Shown one piece after another: positions 19,201 through 28,845 of a stretch of 64,000 nucleotides of DNA. Origin of the DNA: Gordonia humi. GTDB lineage: Bacteria > Actinomycetota > Actinomycetes > Mycobacteriales > Mycobacteriaceae. The notes under the pieces are model-generated. The model made no database searches and was not told where the DNA came from. It worked only from the letters and a program-made list of their open reading frames with translations. How positions within the stretch are numbered: the first letter of the stretch is position 1; every line of letters starts with the position of its first letter. The stretch spans positions 4,650,001-4,714,000 of the forward strand of contig NZ_JACIFP010000001.1 of the NCBI RefSeq assembly GCF_014197435.1. Reading direction: 5' to 3'. Made by a program: the position numbers and the translations under genes.

Positions 19201-22200
19201 GGTCCGCGGGCACTCCGCGCGCGATCAGATCGCCGAGACTGACGAACGGCGCCCGCAGGCCGCGGATCTTCGCTTCGTGGAGGTCGCGGCAGGCGTCGGC
19301 GATGGGCGTCCACGGGGTGCACCGCACCCGGGTGACCACGGTGTTGAACAACAGTCCGACGGCGTGTTCGGACCCTTCCAGTTCGGCGGGGCGCCCGGAG
19401 ACGACCGAGCCGAAGCACACGTCGTCGCTGCCGGTGGCGCGCATGAGGGCCGTCGCCCAGGCCAGTTCGAGCACGGTGTTCAACGACACCGCGAGCTCGG
19501 CGGCGCGGGCCCGCAGCCCGCCGGTGAGACCGCGGTCGAGACGGTAGTCGTACTCGACGGCGCTCGACGAGTCGGCGGCCAGCAGGTCGAAGCCGGGGGC
19601 GAGCGAGGTGGTCTCGGGCACGTCGCGCAGCGATTCCGCGACCGCGTCGGCCGCCGCGTCGCGGTCCTGACGCGCGAGCCACTCGTGATATCTCCGGATG
19701 CCGAACGGCTCGACGAGATCGGGGGCGCGCCCGTCGTCGAGCGCCGTGTAGGCGTCGAGGACGGCCCTGAGGAACAGTCCGCCGGACCACCCGTCGAGCA
19801 GGATGTGGTGGACGGTGAACGCGATCCGCCACGTTCGGTCGAGTCCGCGCGCGGCGTTCACCCGCAGCATCGGGGGGCGCGTCGGATCGAACGGGGTGCG
19901 CAGTGCCGTGGCGAAGATCTCCGCGGTCTGCGCGCTCGTCACCGCGCGATCGTGCACCGCCACGTCGACGGGGGTGTTCTCGGGGATCACCTGGACCAGG
20001 TCGTCGCCGACGGTGACGAACGCCGCGCGCACCGACGGGTGCCGGGCCACGGCCGCGTCGACGGCGCGGCGCAGGACGGTCGGATCGACGTCGCCGTCGA
20101 CGGTGATCACATGCTGTGTGGCGTAGACGTCGGCGCCGCGGTCGTCGGACTTGAGCAGGTGCACCGCCAGCCCCCGCTGCAAGGTGGTGAGCGGCCACAC
20201 GTCGGTGAGCCGCCCGTAGTCGGCGGTGAGCCGTTCCACGTCGAACGGGCCGAGTTCCACGAGCGGTCGGATGTCGCCGTTCGGTGCGTCGTCGCGGGGC
20301 ACGGCGTCGATGCGGGCGGCGAGCGCGCCCGCCCACGCCTCCGGGTCGACGCCCGTCGTCGCTCCGCCGACGGTGACCCGCACCGACCAGCAGGCCTCCT
20401 CGCGCGAGACGACGACGCTCGGACCATCGGCCGGGGCCGCACCCGCGACGGTCACGGTGACGGTGTCGGCCGGTTCGAGGTCGACGTCGAGGACGTCCAC
20501 TGTGTGCGGACTCACGTCCCGGATCACGCGGTACACCCGCGGATCGGGGCGGTCGACGACACCGTCCCCGGTCACCAGGATCGGCGCGCAACGACGGCGT
20601 CGGGCCAGTCGGGTCCACGCGCGCGGATCGTCGCGATCGGGTTCGTCGAGCATGAACCACAGGCGCGCGGTGGTTCCCGCGATCGTCTCGGCCAGCGATG
20701 CGCAGACGAGTTCACCGATCCGGCAGAGTGCGGCGAGCGGCGGTTCGCCCGACAGCTCGGCCGTCGCCGATACGAGTGCACCCGGCGCGCTCTCCCCGGC
20801 GTCCGCGTCGCCGTCGTCGAGGTAGTCGGCCCAGTCCTCGGCGACGTCGAGCAGGGCCGGATCGTCGGGGTCGACCTGATCGGTCGGCTGCGACACGGCG
20901 CCGGCCGCGAGCGCGCGACGCAGCACCTCGGCGGCCTCGGAGTCGACGATCCGATCCGGCAGGGCGCACACCCGCCGACCGTCCTCGTCCGCCACGAGCG
21001 GCCCGTCGATCACCTCCGGTTCGGCGGCGGGTGCGGTCACGGCGGCCGCCAGAGCGATCGCCCGCGCCGTCGTGTCCGGCCGCCCACCGACGGTGTCCAC
21101 GTCGACGAGACGACGTACGCCCGCGACCCCGGGTGCCGACGCCGCGAACGCGGCGGTCTGCGCTACCGACAGATCCGGATGAAACACCAGTTGGGCGAGG
21201 GCGCCGAGCACGGCGCCGAGCAGTCGTTCGGCCCGGTCTGCGTCGATTCGCGCGCGCTGATACAGCAGCGACACCCCCGGACCGTCGTCATCGTGATAGA
21301 TCCCGACGGTGACGGGGAACGGCGCCGACATCCGCAGCGGCGGCCGCGACCGGACCGTGGTGCCGTCGATGCCCAGGTCGATCCGTGCCGGCGTCGTCGT
21401 ATTGATCATCACCTCGAACAGCCGGTGACGACGACGGCTCGCCAGATCGCGCGCCACCTCGTCGAAGGCGTCCGCCGAATGCGCGACGTGCTCGCGGTAC
21501 TCGGCGGTGAGCGCATCGAGGAGGTCGCCGAGAGCGGTGTCCGGCGACAGGTCGGTGGGCAGCGCGATCGTGTTGACGAAGACGCCGATGGTGTCGGCGT
21601 GGTCGGCGGCCTCACGGGTGGAGACCGGCATGCCGACGGCGAAGCGGTCCCCGGCGCCGAGATCGCGAAGCACCAGTGCGACGGCGGCCCACAGCAGCAC
21701 GAGCGGCGGGCATCCGATGCCCGCCGCGGTGTCGAGCACCGCGCGCCCGAGGGTCGGCGGCAGAGTCCGCATGACCAGCGCGCCCCGGTCGTCGCCGGTG
21801 CCGTCGGTGGCGCCCAGCGCGGGCAGGACCGAGCTGTCGGGAAGACCGTCGAGGTGACGACGCCAGTGGTCGGAGACGCCCGGTGCCGCGCCGAGCCCGG
21901 ACCGGACATAGCTGTGGTATCCCCCGCCGACGGCGTCCGGACCGCCGCCGGCACCGGTCCGCGTGCGGTAGCAGGCCGCGAGATCGGCGAAGAACCGGTC
22001 GGTGGAGCCCCCGTCGAAGGCGATGTGGTGGATCGACAGCGTCAGCGCGGTGAGATCGTCTCCGGTGACGACCGCGGCACGGACCGGCAGGTCGGCGGCG
22101 AGGTCGAACGGCGCGATCATCTGCGCGTGGGCGATCTCGTCGACGGCGTCGGTCTGCTCGGACGCGGTGCCGCTCACGCGTCGACGTTCGACGCACAGCA

Positions 22201-22531
22201 CCCGTTCGGGCTCGGTGTACTGGCGGACCAGTCCGTCGTCGCCGGTGCGGTAGACGGTGTGCAGGATCGGGTGCAGCGCCACCACGTCGCCGACGGCTGC
22301 GGCGAGGGCGTCGGCGTCGACGGGCCCGGTGAACACCAGTACGTACGGCACGTTGTAGGCCGCGGACTCGGGTGCGAGGCGCTGCGCGAAGTACATTCGC
22401 GACTGCTCCGACGACAGCGGCAGACCGTCGGCCGACACCGTGTCGGGCGCATCGTCGCGCGGCGGCGCCGCGATGCCTCGACGTTCCAGTTCGCGCGCGA
22501 GCCGGGCCCGCTGCGCGGCGTCGAGGATCAC
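16262..22531 (-). CDS. Non-ribosomal peptide synthetase, C-X-C-A-T-TE
   Basis: 2089 residues. Condensation domain 1 at about 35-460 (HHIAFDG at 168-174); about 310 residues with no recognised domain (465-775); condensation domain 2 at about 775-1210 (HHILLDG at 908-914); adenylation at about 1225-1735 ([12 protein letters not shown]4 LAFDASWEQ with the usual Asp, A5 [10 protein letters not shown]8 [14 protein letters not shown]10 LTVNGKLDR); carrier at about 1750-1815 ([10 protein letters not shown], Ser 1783); type I thioesterase at about 1840-2075 (GWSFGG, Ser 1915; His near LDHHGM). The thioesterase suggests this protein releases the product by hydrolysis, cyclisation or iterative oligomerisation. 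The start overlaps the methyltransferase stop by four bases, and the end overlaps the lipoprotein start by four. The lack of A and T domains between the two C domains is odd. Confidence 0.92.
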   Translation of the reverse strand: MILDAAQRARLARELERRGIAAPPRDDAPDTVSADGLPLSSEQSRMYFAQRLAPESAAYNVPYVLVFTGPVDADALAAAVGDVVALHPILHTVYRTGDDGLVRQYTEPERVLCVERRRVSGTASEQTDAVDEIAHAQMIAPFDLAADLPVRAAVVTGDDLTALTLSIHHIAFDGGSTDRFFADLAACYRTRTGAGGGPDAVGGGYHSYVRSGLGAAPGVSDHWRRHLDGLPDSSVLPALGATDGTGDDRGALVMRTLPPTLGRAVLDTAAGIGCPPLVLLWAAVALVLRDLGAGDRFAVGMPVSTREAADHADTIGVFVNTIALPTDLSPDTALGDLLDALTAEYREHVAHSADAFDEVARDLASRRRHRLFEVMINTTTPARIDLGIDGTTVRSRPPLRMSAPFPVTVGIYHDDDGPGVSLLYQRARIDADRAERLLGAVLGALAQLVFHPDLSVAQTAAFAASAPGVAGVRRLVDVDTVGGRPDTTARAIALAAAVTAPAAEPEVIDGPLVADEDGRRVCALPDRIVDSEAAEVLRRALAAGAVSQPTDQVDPDDPALLDVAEDWADYLDDGDADAGESAPGALVSATAELSGEPPLAALCRIGELVCASLAETIAGTTARLWFMLDEPDRDDPRAWTRLARRRRCAPILVTGDGVVDRPDPRVYRVIRDVSPHTVDVLDVDLEPADTVTVTVAGAAPADGPSVVVSREEACWSVRVTVGGATTGVDPEAWAGALAARIDAVPRDDAPNGDIRPLVELGPFDVERLTADYGRLTDVWPLTTLQRGLAVHLLKSDDRGADVYATQHVITVDGDVDPTVLRRAVDAAVARHPSVRAAFVTVGDDLVQVIPENTPVDVAVHDRAVTSAQTAEIFATALRTPFDPTRPPMLRVNAARGLDRTWRIAFTVHHILLDGWSGGLFLRAVLDAYTALDDGRAPDLVEPFGIRRYHEWLARQDRDAAADAVAESLRDVPETTSLAPGFDLLAADSSSAVEYDYRLDRGLTGGLRARAAELAVSLNTVLELAWATALMRATGSDDVCFGSVVSGRPAELEGSEHAVGLLFNTVVTRVRCTPWTPIADACRDLHEAKIRGLRAPFVSLGDLIARGVPADLFDTLFVYQNHPKLGAGVSFGAGGRIRVRDTELSDATNYPVTVAVDDGDEMRVRVMYHRTALTSERVGAVMAEFDAVLGAVAAGEGTICADLRTAARVPVPEACRGEPVTGDLVASDVWDLLLRRADLAGESPAVVAAGRTLTFADLRDLSRTFAAILSGRGVGPESRVAVLMRRDELTVAALFGVFAVHAAYVPIDEKHPPDRIASILAEADPAVVLVSGELRGLLPSGLDPIVVDVDDALTASASTGTETTMPETPAVRHERWLDNTAYVIFTSGSTGRPKGVVVPYRGLTNMYLNHVRDIFDPVLDARADGADPLRVAHTTSLAFDASWEQLFWMLHGQVVHIIDDDLRRDPRRLLDYFRTHAISACDVTPSYGTVLVEHGLLDRSDERWPGLEFLSLGGEGVPASLWDAIRTVPGLRAANLYGPTEYTINAVGADLHEFDRSCIGRPIAGTTALVLDSALAPVPDGTVGELYLAGVGTARGYAERADLTAERFVADPFDRAGGRMYRTGDLVRCTADGGLDYIGRSDDQVKIRGNRVEPGEIADVLRRHRTVHDCAVVAVTGQAGTARLAAYLVAPDADLDAIREHVSAELPAYMVPESFTPVERLPLTVNGKLDRAALPEPVAAAVRRGGPPASTVEQEIVDVLGDLLDIDTSEIGRRDDFFALGGHSLLAVRLAARLSAVLGREVSLGEIYAGATAADLAHGSQTRSDDSAAVVDIVGGASDGPLVFCIHPAGGSARPFFGLRAHVDDDWTVRAVQDLALADATAGSTTVDALLDRHADEIARVCHARGRVVVGLIGWSFGGQLAYLLTDALATRGVRVACTVLLDSHLLSEMGVPPASDEQILAAADEFVAVHESGTGADDDRRRAERVRESYLRHSRMMHAPVPRATAVPTLLVQARGTAGVTDALIARSAQVWADRLGDLLTVISTDLDHHGMATAQGWAVTAPAIVDFFADHVFGEDRLLADTGKGIRQ

Positions 22532-23373
22532 GGGTGCTCTTCCGAGTCCGGACGTCGCGCGATCACTCGGCTGTCGCGCAACGAGGTGGCCTCACGCTCG
22601 ACCATCACCGCGATCGCCTCGTCGAGGAACTCGTCGAGATCGTCGCCGAGGGCGTCGGACTGCAGTCCCATGCCTGTGCGTTTGACCCGTTCGCGGACGT
22701 CCACCAGCGTCATCGGCGGCGTGTCCGGCGGCGGCGGGATCACCATGTCGTCGATCCGCGACACGATGTCGAGGCCCGCGTCGGCGAGCCGCGCGACGAC
22801 GTCGGCGGAGGGATGCCTGCGCATCGTGAACGGCGCCTGCCGCAGCGGTTCTCGCCAGCGCGGTCGGTCGGCGACCTCCCGCAGGATGCCGAACTGTCCC
22901 TCCGGTTCGTCGGCGGGGTGCCCCGCATTCCACTGCAGCACCACGTATCCGCCGGGGCGCAGCGCGTCGGCCATCATGTCCAGGACCGGCCCGACGTCGG
23001 GGAGCCAGTGCATCACCCACGAGCAGTGCACGATGTCGAAGCCGCCGGGCGCCAGACGCAACGAGCTCGCGTCCGCACGGTCGACCGACACGGTGTCGGG
23101 ATGGTCGCGGCAGCGCCGCCGCGTCTGGTCCACCATCGACGGCGAGAAGTCGGTGGCGTACACACTGAAGCCGCGGGCGGCGAGATCAGCGGCCACTTCG
23201 CCTGCACCGCAACCGATGTCGGCGGTCGCGGGGTCGCCCTCGAACGGGATCCCGCGCGCGGCACGATCGGCCAGGGCGACGTCGACGGCGTCGATCGCCG
23301 AACGGACCTGGTTGGCGTTGACGTCGGCGTAGTCGATCGCCGACCAGCCGGTGACGTCGGCGTCCCCCTTCAT
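22528..23373 (-). CDS. Class I SAM-dependent methyltransferase in the NRPS operon
   Basis: 281 residues with the seven-strand methyltransferase core. Motif I is [16 protein letters not shown], motif II is [10 protein letters not shown], and the motif III region is [13 protein letters not shown]. The family resembles trans-aconitate or ubiquinone-type methyltransferases, but the genomic setting suggests it modifies the siderophore or a precursor. Both ends overlap NRPS genes by four bases (start with the upstream NRPS stop, stop with the downstream NRPS ATG), so it is locked into the operon. Target atom (O, N or C) is not readable from sequence. Confidence 0.85.
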   Translation of the reverse strand: MKGDADVTGWSAIDYADVNANQVRSAIDAVDVALADRAARGIPFEGDPATADIGCGAGEVAADLAARGFSVYATDFSPSMVDQTRRRCRDHPDTVSVDRADASSLRLAPGGFDIVHCSWVMHWLPDVGPVLDMMADALRPGGYVVLQWNAGHPADEPEGQFGILREVADRPRWREPLRQAPFTMRRHPSADVVARLADAGLDIVSRIDDMVIPPPPDTPPMTLVDVRERVKRTGMGLQSDALGDDLDEFLDEAIAVMVEREATSLRDSRVIARRPDSEEHP

Positions 23374-26300
23374 CGGACACCCCCGTTCGGTTCGGCCGAC
23401 TCGGAGGCGGCGAGTTCGTCGAGTTCACCGTCCGACAGGTCCAGGACCTCGACGAACACCTGCGCCACGGCGTCGATCCGCTCGATGTCGGCCGCCCGCG
23501 ACTCCAGTCGCCGGGCCAGCGACCGCGGGGTGCGGGCGGCGAACAGGTCGGCGACGGTCAGCGACGACGTCTGGAGCGTCTGCCCGATCAGCCCGGCGAG
23601 CCGGGTGGCGAGCACCGAATCGCCGCCGATGTCGAAGAAGTCGTCGTCGGCGCCGACGCGGTCACGGCCGATGACGTCCCCGAACAGCGCAGCCAACGTC
23701 CGCTCCAAGGGCGTCGTCGGCGCCGCGGAGCCGGTCGACGTCGCGGCGACGGCGATCTCGCGCAGGATCGCCGCACGGGCGATCTTCCCGTTCGAGGTCT
23801 GCTCGAAACCACCGAACACGTGGACGGCGGACGGGATCATGTACGACGGAAGACGATCGGCGAGCCGGTCGCGGATCCGGTCGCCGTCGGTGTCCGGGTC
23901 CGGTGCCGACACCGCGGCGACCAGAACGCCGTCGTGCACGGCGGCGATCGCATCGGTCACCGCCTCGTCGGCGCGCAACGCGTTCTCGATCTCGCCGAGC
24001 TCCACGCGGAACCCACGGATCTTGACCTGGTCGTCGCGGCGTCCGAGGAATTCGATCGTCCCGTCGGGCCGATAGCGCGTCATGTCGCCGGTCCGATACC
24101 AGCGTTCTCCGTCGTGTTCGACGAACCGTTCGGCGGTCCGGGCCGGATCGGCTCGGTAGCCGTCGGCCAGACCGGCTCCGCCGATCCACAGTTCACCCGC
24201 CACCCAGTCCGGGCAGTCCTGGCCGCGATCGTTCACCACGCGTGCGAGGACGCCGGGCAGCGGCTTCCCGAACGGCACGCACTGCCAGGTCGGGTCCGGC
24301 CGCTGTGGGTCCACCTCGCACAGGGTGTGGTGGATCGCGGTCTCGGTGGCCCCGCCCAGGCCGGCGATCCGCGCCGACGGCGCGACGGCGTGGACGCGTT
24401 CGATCAGTGCGGGCAGCACGCGGTCCCCGCCGAGGATCACGGTGGCGACCGTGCGCGCCCACCCGGGCACCTGTTCGCCGCCGGTCACCAGCACGTCGAG
24501 CACCGACGGGACACAGTACAGCTGCGTCACCCCGTGTTCGCGGACGAGCCGCGCGGCGGCGACGCCGTCGCGGCGCGTGTCCTCATCGACGGCCACCACC
24601 GAACCGCCGACGGCGAACAGCCCGAGCGTCTCCTGGACCGACAGGTCGAACTCCAACGCCGACAACGCGATCGAGCGGTCGTCGGGTCCCACGTCGAAGT
24701 GGTCGTTCATCGCCCGGAGCGTGTTCGCGACGGCCGCGTGCGGCACGTCGACGCCCTTCGGCTCGCCGGTCGACCCCGAGGTGAACATGACGTACGCGGT
24801 GGCCGACACGTCGGTCGGCACCGGCGCCGCCAGTGCCCTCGCACCGCGCAGGCGTGCCAGCGACTGCGGTGTCACGGTCAGTGTCGGCGCCGCGATCGCA
24901 TGCATCCGCTCCACGCGTGCGGGCGGTTGATCGGCGCCCACCGGCAGGTAGGCGGCGCCCGCGGCGAGGATCGCGAGAACCGCGACGATCTGATCGGCGC
25001 CCTTGGGGAGGTCGATCGCGACGACGTCCCCCGCGCTCACGCCCTCGGCCGCCAGACCTCCCGCGACCGTCAGCGCGTCGGCGGCGACGCCGCCGTACGA
25101 GCGCGCGCGGCCGGTCTCGTCGACGACGGCGATCGCCTCCGGTGTCGATGCCGCGTGGACGAAGAATCCGTCGTGGATGCAGCGGACGGCGTCGGCGGCG
25201 GGTTCACCGATCGCCGTCCGGACCGCCGTCTGCCGGGCGGGCGCCGGAGCCTCGAGTGGGCGATACCACTCGTCGTCGGCGCTGATCAGCCGGTCGACGA
25301 GATCGCGGTGGCGCATGAACATCGCGTCGATCATCCCGGGCGGGAAGGCGTGCTCGCGGACGTCCCAGTTGGTGAGGAGCCCGCCCCGCAGCTCCACCAC
25401 CTGCGCGTCCAGGACCACCTGCGGGCCCTGGGAGACGATCCACACGGGGTCGCCGAACGCGGCGAGCACATCGTCGGCGAACAGCTCGCCCAGATCTAGT
25501 CCGCTCGTGTAGACCACGGGTGCCAGGAGTTGACCGCCGCGGTGACGGCCGAGGTCGCGCAGCACGTCCAGACCCGGATACGACGCGTGCGCGGCGTAGC
25601 GGTGCAGTCGTCGCTGAATGTCGAGGGCGAGGTCGGCGAAGCTTTCGTGACCGGCATCGACGGGCAGCATGATCGAACTGGAGAAGTCGCCGCTCAGGAG
25701 CTCGACGTCGGGATGGGTCGGCTCGCGGTCGAACAGCGGCACGTTGAGCAGGAACTCGCGGTCGGTCGACCAGGATCCGACGACGTGCGCGAACACCGCG
25801 GCGAGGACCACGGCCGGGGTGACGCCCGCCCGCCGGGCGCGATCGATGAGCCGTTGTTTGGCATCGGCGTCGATCCAGTGCTCGCATCGCACCGTCCGGT
25901 GCGGGTCGACGCGCTCGTGCTCGGGTATCAGAGGCAGCCGCGGCGGATCGGGCAGATCGTCGAGGTGCTCGGACCACCACCGGCAATCTCGGTCGACGCT
26001 CGCCTCGACGCGACGGGGCTTGTCGGCGAGGTATCTGCGGTACGAATAGTCGATCGGCGCCAGCGCGTCGCCGGTCCCGCGGTAGAAGGCGGCGAGGTCG
26101 GCGAGCAGGGTCCGATAGCTGAGTGCGTCGGCGGCGAGCATGTCGATGTCGACGTGCAGCCGATGGCGTCCGCCCGGCAGCAGCGTGAGGGTGATGTCGG
26201 CGACCTTGCCCTCGTCGGCGGGCATCACCTGATGGGTCCGCACATCACGCATGCGCCCGAGCGCGGCGGCGACCTCGTCGGGCGACGATTCGCGCAGGTC

Positions 26301-26843
26301 CACCACCGAGTAGACCTCTGCGCGGGGCTCCGGCGGCACGTGTTGGCTGCCGTCGTCGTCGAAGACGGCGCGCAGCATCGAGTGGCGGTGCACGAGCGCC
26401 TCGACCGCGGCACGCAGGAGATCCTCGTCGATCGCCGCGCCGGCGGTCGGAGAGTCGAACTCGGCGTACAGGTGCGCGGCGACTCCGCCCAGCGGCTGAT
26501 CGGACCGGCGACCGATCCAGTACGCGTGCTGCATCGTCGCCAGTTCGAACGGAGCGTCGTCGTGGCTCACCTCGTCCGTATGCGTCTCCTCGCCGCTCGC
26601 GACCGACGCACTCGCGGCGCGTTCGACGATGAGTCGGTGCCAGTCGCGCACCGTCGGTGTCGCGGCCAGGTCGGCGAAGACGACCGGAACCCCGCCGCGG
26701 CGGAGATCGGTGGCGAAGCGGATCATCTGCAGCGACTGCAGTCCGCATTCGATCAAGTTCTCATCCGGGCCGAATTCGTCGGCGGGGACGTCGATCAGTT
26801 CGGCGACTCGGCGGTGCAGATCGTTCATGTCAGGTGTTTCCAC
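23370..26843 (-). CDS. MbtB-like NRPS, ArCP-Cy-A-T
   Basis: First gene of the siderophore operon. An N-terminal aryl-carrier-like domain (residues 5-75, Ser in CGLQSLQM near 36) is followed by a heterocyclisation domain (about 95-530) with the diagnostic DxxxxDxxS motif as DMLAADALS near 234-242. Next come an adenylation domain (about 555-1015; FTSGSTGEPKG, A4 LEFDLSVQE, A8 [13 protein letters not shown]10 TSNGKIAR) and a carrier (IGGDSVLATR, about 1080). This layout matches MbtB-type proteins that join an aryl acid to Ser, Thr or Cys and cyclise it to an oxazoline or thiazoline. The GTG at 26841-26843 has AGGAG four bases upstream; ATGs at 26897, 26888, 26855 and 26828 are alternatives. The gene lies under the 26936-26954 iron box. 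Confidence 0.9.
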   Translation of the reverse strand: METPDMNDLHRRVAELIDVPADEFGPDENLIECGLQSLQMIRFATDLRRGGVPVVFADLAATPTVRDWHRLIVERAASASVASGEETHTDEVSHDDAPFELATMQHAYWIGRRSDQPLGGVAAHLYAEFDSPTAGAAIDEDLLRAAVEALVHRHSMLRAVFDDDGSQHVPPEPRAEVYSVVDLRESSPDEVAAALGRMRDVRTHQVMPADEGKVADITLTLLPGGRHRLHVDIDMLAADALSYRTLLADLAAFYRGTGDALAPIDYSYRRYLADKPRRVEASVDRDCRWWSEHLDDLPDPPRLPLIPEHERVDPHRTVRCEHWIDADAKQRLIDRARRAGVTPAVVLAAVFAHVVGSWSTDREFLLNVPLFDREPTHPDVELLSGDFSSSIMLPVDAGHESFADLALDIQRRLHRYAAHASYPGLDVLRDLGRHRGGQLLAPVVYTSGLDLGELFADDVLAAFGDPVWIVSQGPQVVLDAQVVELRGGLLTNWDVREHAFPPGMIDAMFMRHRDLVDRLISADDEWYRPLEAPAPARQTAVRTAIGEPAADAVRCIHDGFFVHAASTPEAIAVVDETGRARSYGGVAADALTVAGGLAAEGVSAGDVVAIDLPKGADQIVAVLAILAAGAAYLPVGADQPPARVERMHAIAAPTLTVTPQSLARLRGARALAAPVPTDVSATAYVMFTSGSTGEPKGVDVPHAAVANTLRAMNDHFDVGPDDRSIALSALEFDLSVQETLGLFAVGGSVVAVDEDTRRDGVAAARLVREHGVTQLYCVPSVLDVLVTGGEQVPGWARTVATVILGGDRVLPALIERVHAVAPSARIAGLGGATETAIHHTLCEVDPQRPDPTWQCVPFGKPLPGVLARVVNDRGQDCPDWVAGELWIGGAGLADGYRADPARTAERFVEHDGERWYRTGDMTRYRPDGTIEFLGRRDDQVKIRGFRVELGEIENALRADEAVTDAIAAVHDGVLVAAVSAPDPDTDGDRIRDRLADRLPSYMIPSAVHVFGGFEQTSNGKIARAAILREIAVAATSTGSAAPTTPLERTLAALFGDVIGRDRVGADDDFFDIGGDSVLATRLAGLIGQTLQTSSLTVADLFAARTPRSLARRLESRAADIERIDAVAQVFVEVLDLSDGELDELAASESAEPNGGVR

Positions 26844-26924
26844 GTCACTCCTCATCGGGGATACGGCAGACATCGAGATCGGATCCATACAACGCACCGG
26901 GGCGATTCGGTGCGGCAGTATCGC

Positions 26925-26963
26925 TTGACTATTGATTAGGTATGCCTAAGCTGATTCTGTCAA
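26925..26963. promoter_or_regulatory. Divergent promoters overlapped by an IdeR/DtxR-like iron box
   Basis: The sequence TTAGGTATGCCTAAGCTGA at 26936-26954 matches the 19-base IdeR consensus TTAGGTTAGCCTAACCTAA at 15 of 19 positions. A plus-strand promoter can be read as TTGACT (26925-26930), 16-base spacer, TAAGCT (26947-26952). A minus-strand promoter reads TTGACA (26963-26958), 17-base spacer, CCTAAT (26940-26935). Both -10 regions fall on or at the edge of the box, so Fe-loaded IdeR would block both the NRPS operon and the transporter operon. Match counts were made by eye. Confidence 0.75.
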
Positions 26964-27027
26964 CCTAAGGCGCTCAGACGGCGCTGTCAACGATCGAACA
27001 GCAGTCGCAGGGAGGAGAGGCGTTCGT

Positions 27028-28845
27028 ATGACAACCCCGACACCGGAGCGCGCGAAGACCGCCGCAGGTGTGATGTCGAGGGCGAAAGACCTGGTGGCGA
27101 AGGTCGACGCCGTACCTCGCGTCGACCGCGAACCGCTCCGACGCCTGTCGGCGCCCGCCGCCGGACTCATCCGGCCGGCCACCGGGCTGCAGGCGTTCGC
27201 GTCGGCGCTCATGGTGGTGACGCTGATCGGCATCTGGATCGTCGCCGATGCGGGGATCACCGGGCTGACCGGCGACGGCGACGTCGCCTCCGGCCGGGTG
27301 TACCTGGGCATCGGCCTGGTCGCGGGGGCATCCGTAGTCGGCTTCGCCGCGACCTCTGCCGCCTACTATCTGACGCACATCGCCGACCTGCGCGTACGAC
27401 GCTCCGTCCGCCTCGCCGTCGCCGAGCGTCTCGGGGTGCTGCCACTCGGCTGGTTCGACTCGAGCGCATCGCAGAAGGCGCTGTCGGCGTTCGGTTCGGA
27501 CGTCGAGACGATGCACACCGGTGTCGCGCACGGCCGGATGGAACTGGTCCAGTCCGTCGTCACTCCGGTGCCGGTGCTGGTGTGGCTGTTCGTCGTCGAC
27601 TGGCGTCTGGCCCTGGTGGCGGCCGTCGGCCCGGTGGTCAACTTCGTTCTGCAGCAGCGCATCATGCTGCGCGCCATGAACCACCAGGTCGAACAGGGCG
27701 CCGCCGTGGCCGATCTGGTGGGCGCCGCCAATGAGGAGATGCGCGACGCCGTCACGTTGCGGGTCGCCCCCGTGCCTGCCGGACCGACCCGGCTGCTGGC
27801 TGCGGCACGCCGCCTGCACCGGGTGGTCGTCGACTCCCACCTGGAGCAGGAGGCTCGCGGATCGCGTATCGCGACGCTCATCGATCCGGTCTTCGGGCTG
27901 CTCGTGGTGCTGGTGGTCGGCGTGATCCTCATCGAGTACTCGACACTGACGCCCGCCGGTCTCATCGCGTTCGCCGTCGGCACCGTCGTCGTGGCGTCGG
28001 CCCCGGCGGCCGTGACCGGGGCGCGGTTCGGCATCGTCACCGCGGCGATGGCCGCGGTCCGGATCGAAGAACTGCTCGCCGCCCCCGCGCTCACCGCGCC
28101 GGCCGCGCCGAAGACGCCGGTCGACAACGGCATCGTCGTCGACGAGGTGAGTTTCGGGCACGACCCGGCGGCGCCGGTGCTGCGCGGAGTGTCGCTGACC
28201 GTGGCGCCGAACAGCTTCACCGCCGTCGTCGGACCGTCGGGAGCGGGCAAGTCGACGCTCTGCGCGTTGATCGGCCGCCACCACGACGTCGACGCGGGCG
28301 CGATCCGGATCGGCGGCGTCGACGTTCGGGACATCGACCCCGTCGACCTCGCACACAGGGTGGCGATCCTGCCGCAGCGTGCCGTGCTTCTGCGCACCAC
28401 GGTCCGCGACAACATCCGGCTCGCCCGCCCCGACGCCTCCGACGCCGAGGTGATCGCCGCTGCTCGGACCGCGCACATCCACGACCGCATCACCGCGCTG
28501 CCCGACGGATACGACACGGTGATCGGCGACGGCCTGTCGCTCTCGTCGGGCGAGAGCCAACGGATCGCGATGGCGCGCGCGCTGATCACCGACCCCGAGA
28601 TCCTGATCCTCGACGAACCGACCGCGCACGTCGATCCCGAATCGGCGGCCCGGATCCATCGCTCGCTGGCCGGCATCGCGCGCAGCCGGACCGTTCTACT
28701 CATCGCCCACCAGTTGGAGACCATCCGCCACGCCGAACAGATCGTCGTCGTCGAGGACGGGCGGGTCACTCGGTCGGGCGCCCACGACGACCTCGTCGGC
28801 ACCGATGGCGTCTACCGCCGACTCTGGGAGGCGATGTCCTCATGA
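27028..28845 (+). CDS. ABC transporter half (fused membrane and ATPase domains), siderophore type
   Basis: 605 residues: a six-helix exporter-fold membrane domain (about 55-350) followed by an ATPase (about 365-600) with Walker A GPSGAGKST, a signature read as LSSGESQ (variant of LSGGQ), Walker B ILILDEPTAHVD and H-loop LIAHQ. Heterodimeric transporters of this fold import ferric siderophores in YbtPQ and IrtAB systems; this one lacks the N-terminal siderophore-interaction domain of IrtA. A strong GGAGGAGAGG ribosome binding site precedes the ATG at 27028. It is the first gene after the iron-box promoter and overlaps the next gene by four bases. Direction of transport is inference from context. 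Confidence 0.88.
   Translation: MTTPTPERAKTAAGVMSRAKDLVAKVDAVPRVDREPLRRLSAPAAGLIRPATGLQAFASALMVVTLIGIWIVADAGITGLTGDGDVASGRVYLGIGLVAGASVVGFAATSAAYYLTHIADLRVRRSVRLAVAERLGVLPLGWFDSSASQKALSAFGSDVETMHTGVAHGRMELVQSVVTPVPVLVWLFVVDWRLALVAAVGPVVNFVLQQRIMLRAMNHQVEQGAAVADLVGAANEEMRDAVTLRVAPVPAGPTRLLAAARRLHRVVVDSHLEQEARGSRIATLIDPVFGLLVVLVVGVILIEYSTLTPAGLIAFAVGTVVVASAPAAVTGARFGIVTAAMAAVRIEELLAAPALTAPAAPKTPVDNGIVVDEVSFGHDPAAPVLRGVSLTVAPNSFTAVVGPSGAGKSTLCALIGRHHDVDAGAIRIGGVDVRDIDPVDLAHRVAILPQRAVLLRTTVRDNIRLARPDASDAEVIAAARTAHIHDRITALPDGYDTVIGDGLSLSSGESQRIAMARALITDPEILILDEPTAHVDPESAARIHRSLAGIARSRTVLLIAHQLETIRHAEQIVVVEDGRVTRSGAHDDLVGTDGVYRRLWEAMSS

Noticed and set aside
18053..23332. A 1759-codon plus-strand open frame opposite the large NRPS gene
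   Set aside because: Same antisense shadow effect; the composition is dominated by Arg, Gly, His and Val with no recognisable fold, while the minus strand carries complete NRPS domains.
26951..26969. A second IdeR-like box reading GCTGATTCTGTCAACCTAA
   Set aside because: Only the right half AACCTAA fits; about half the positions match, too weak to list as a site.
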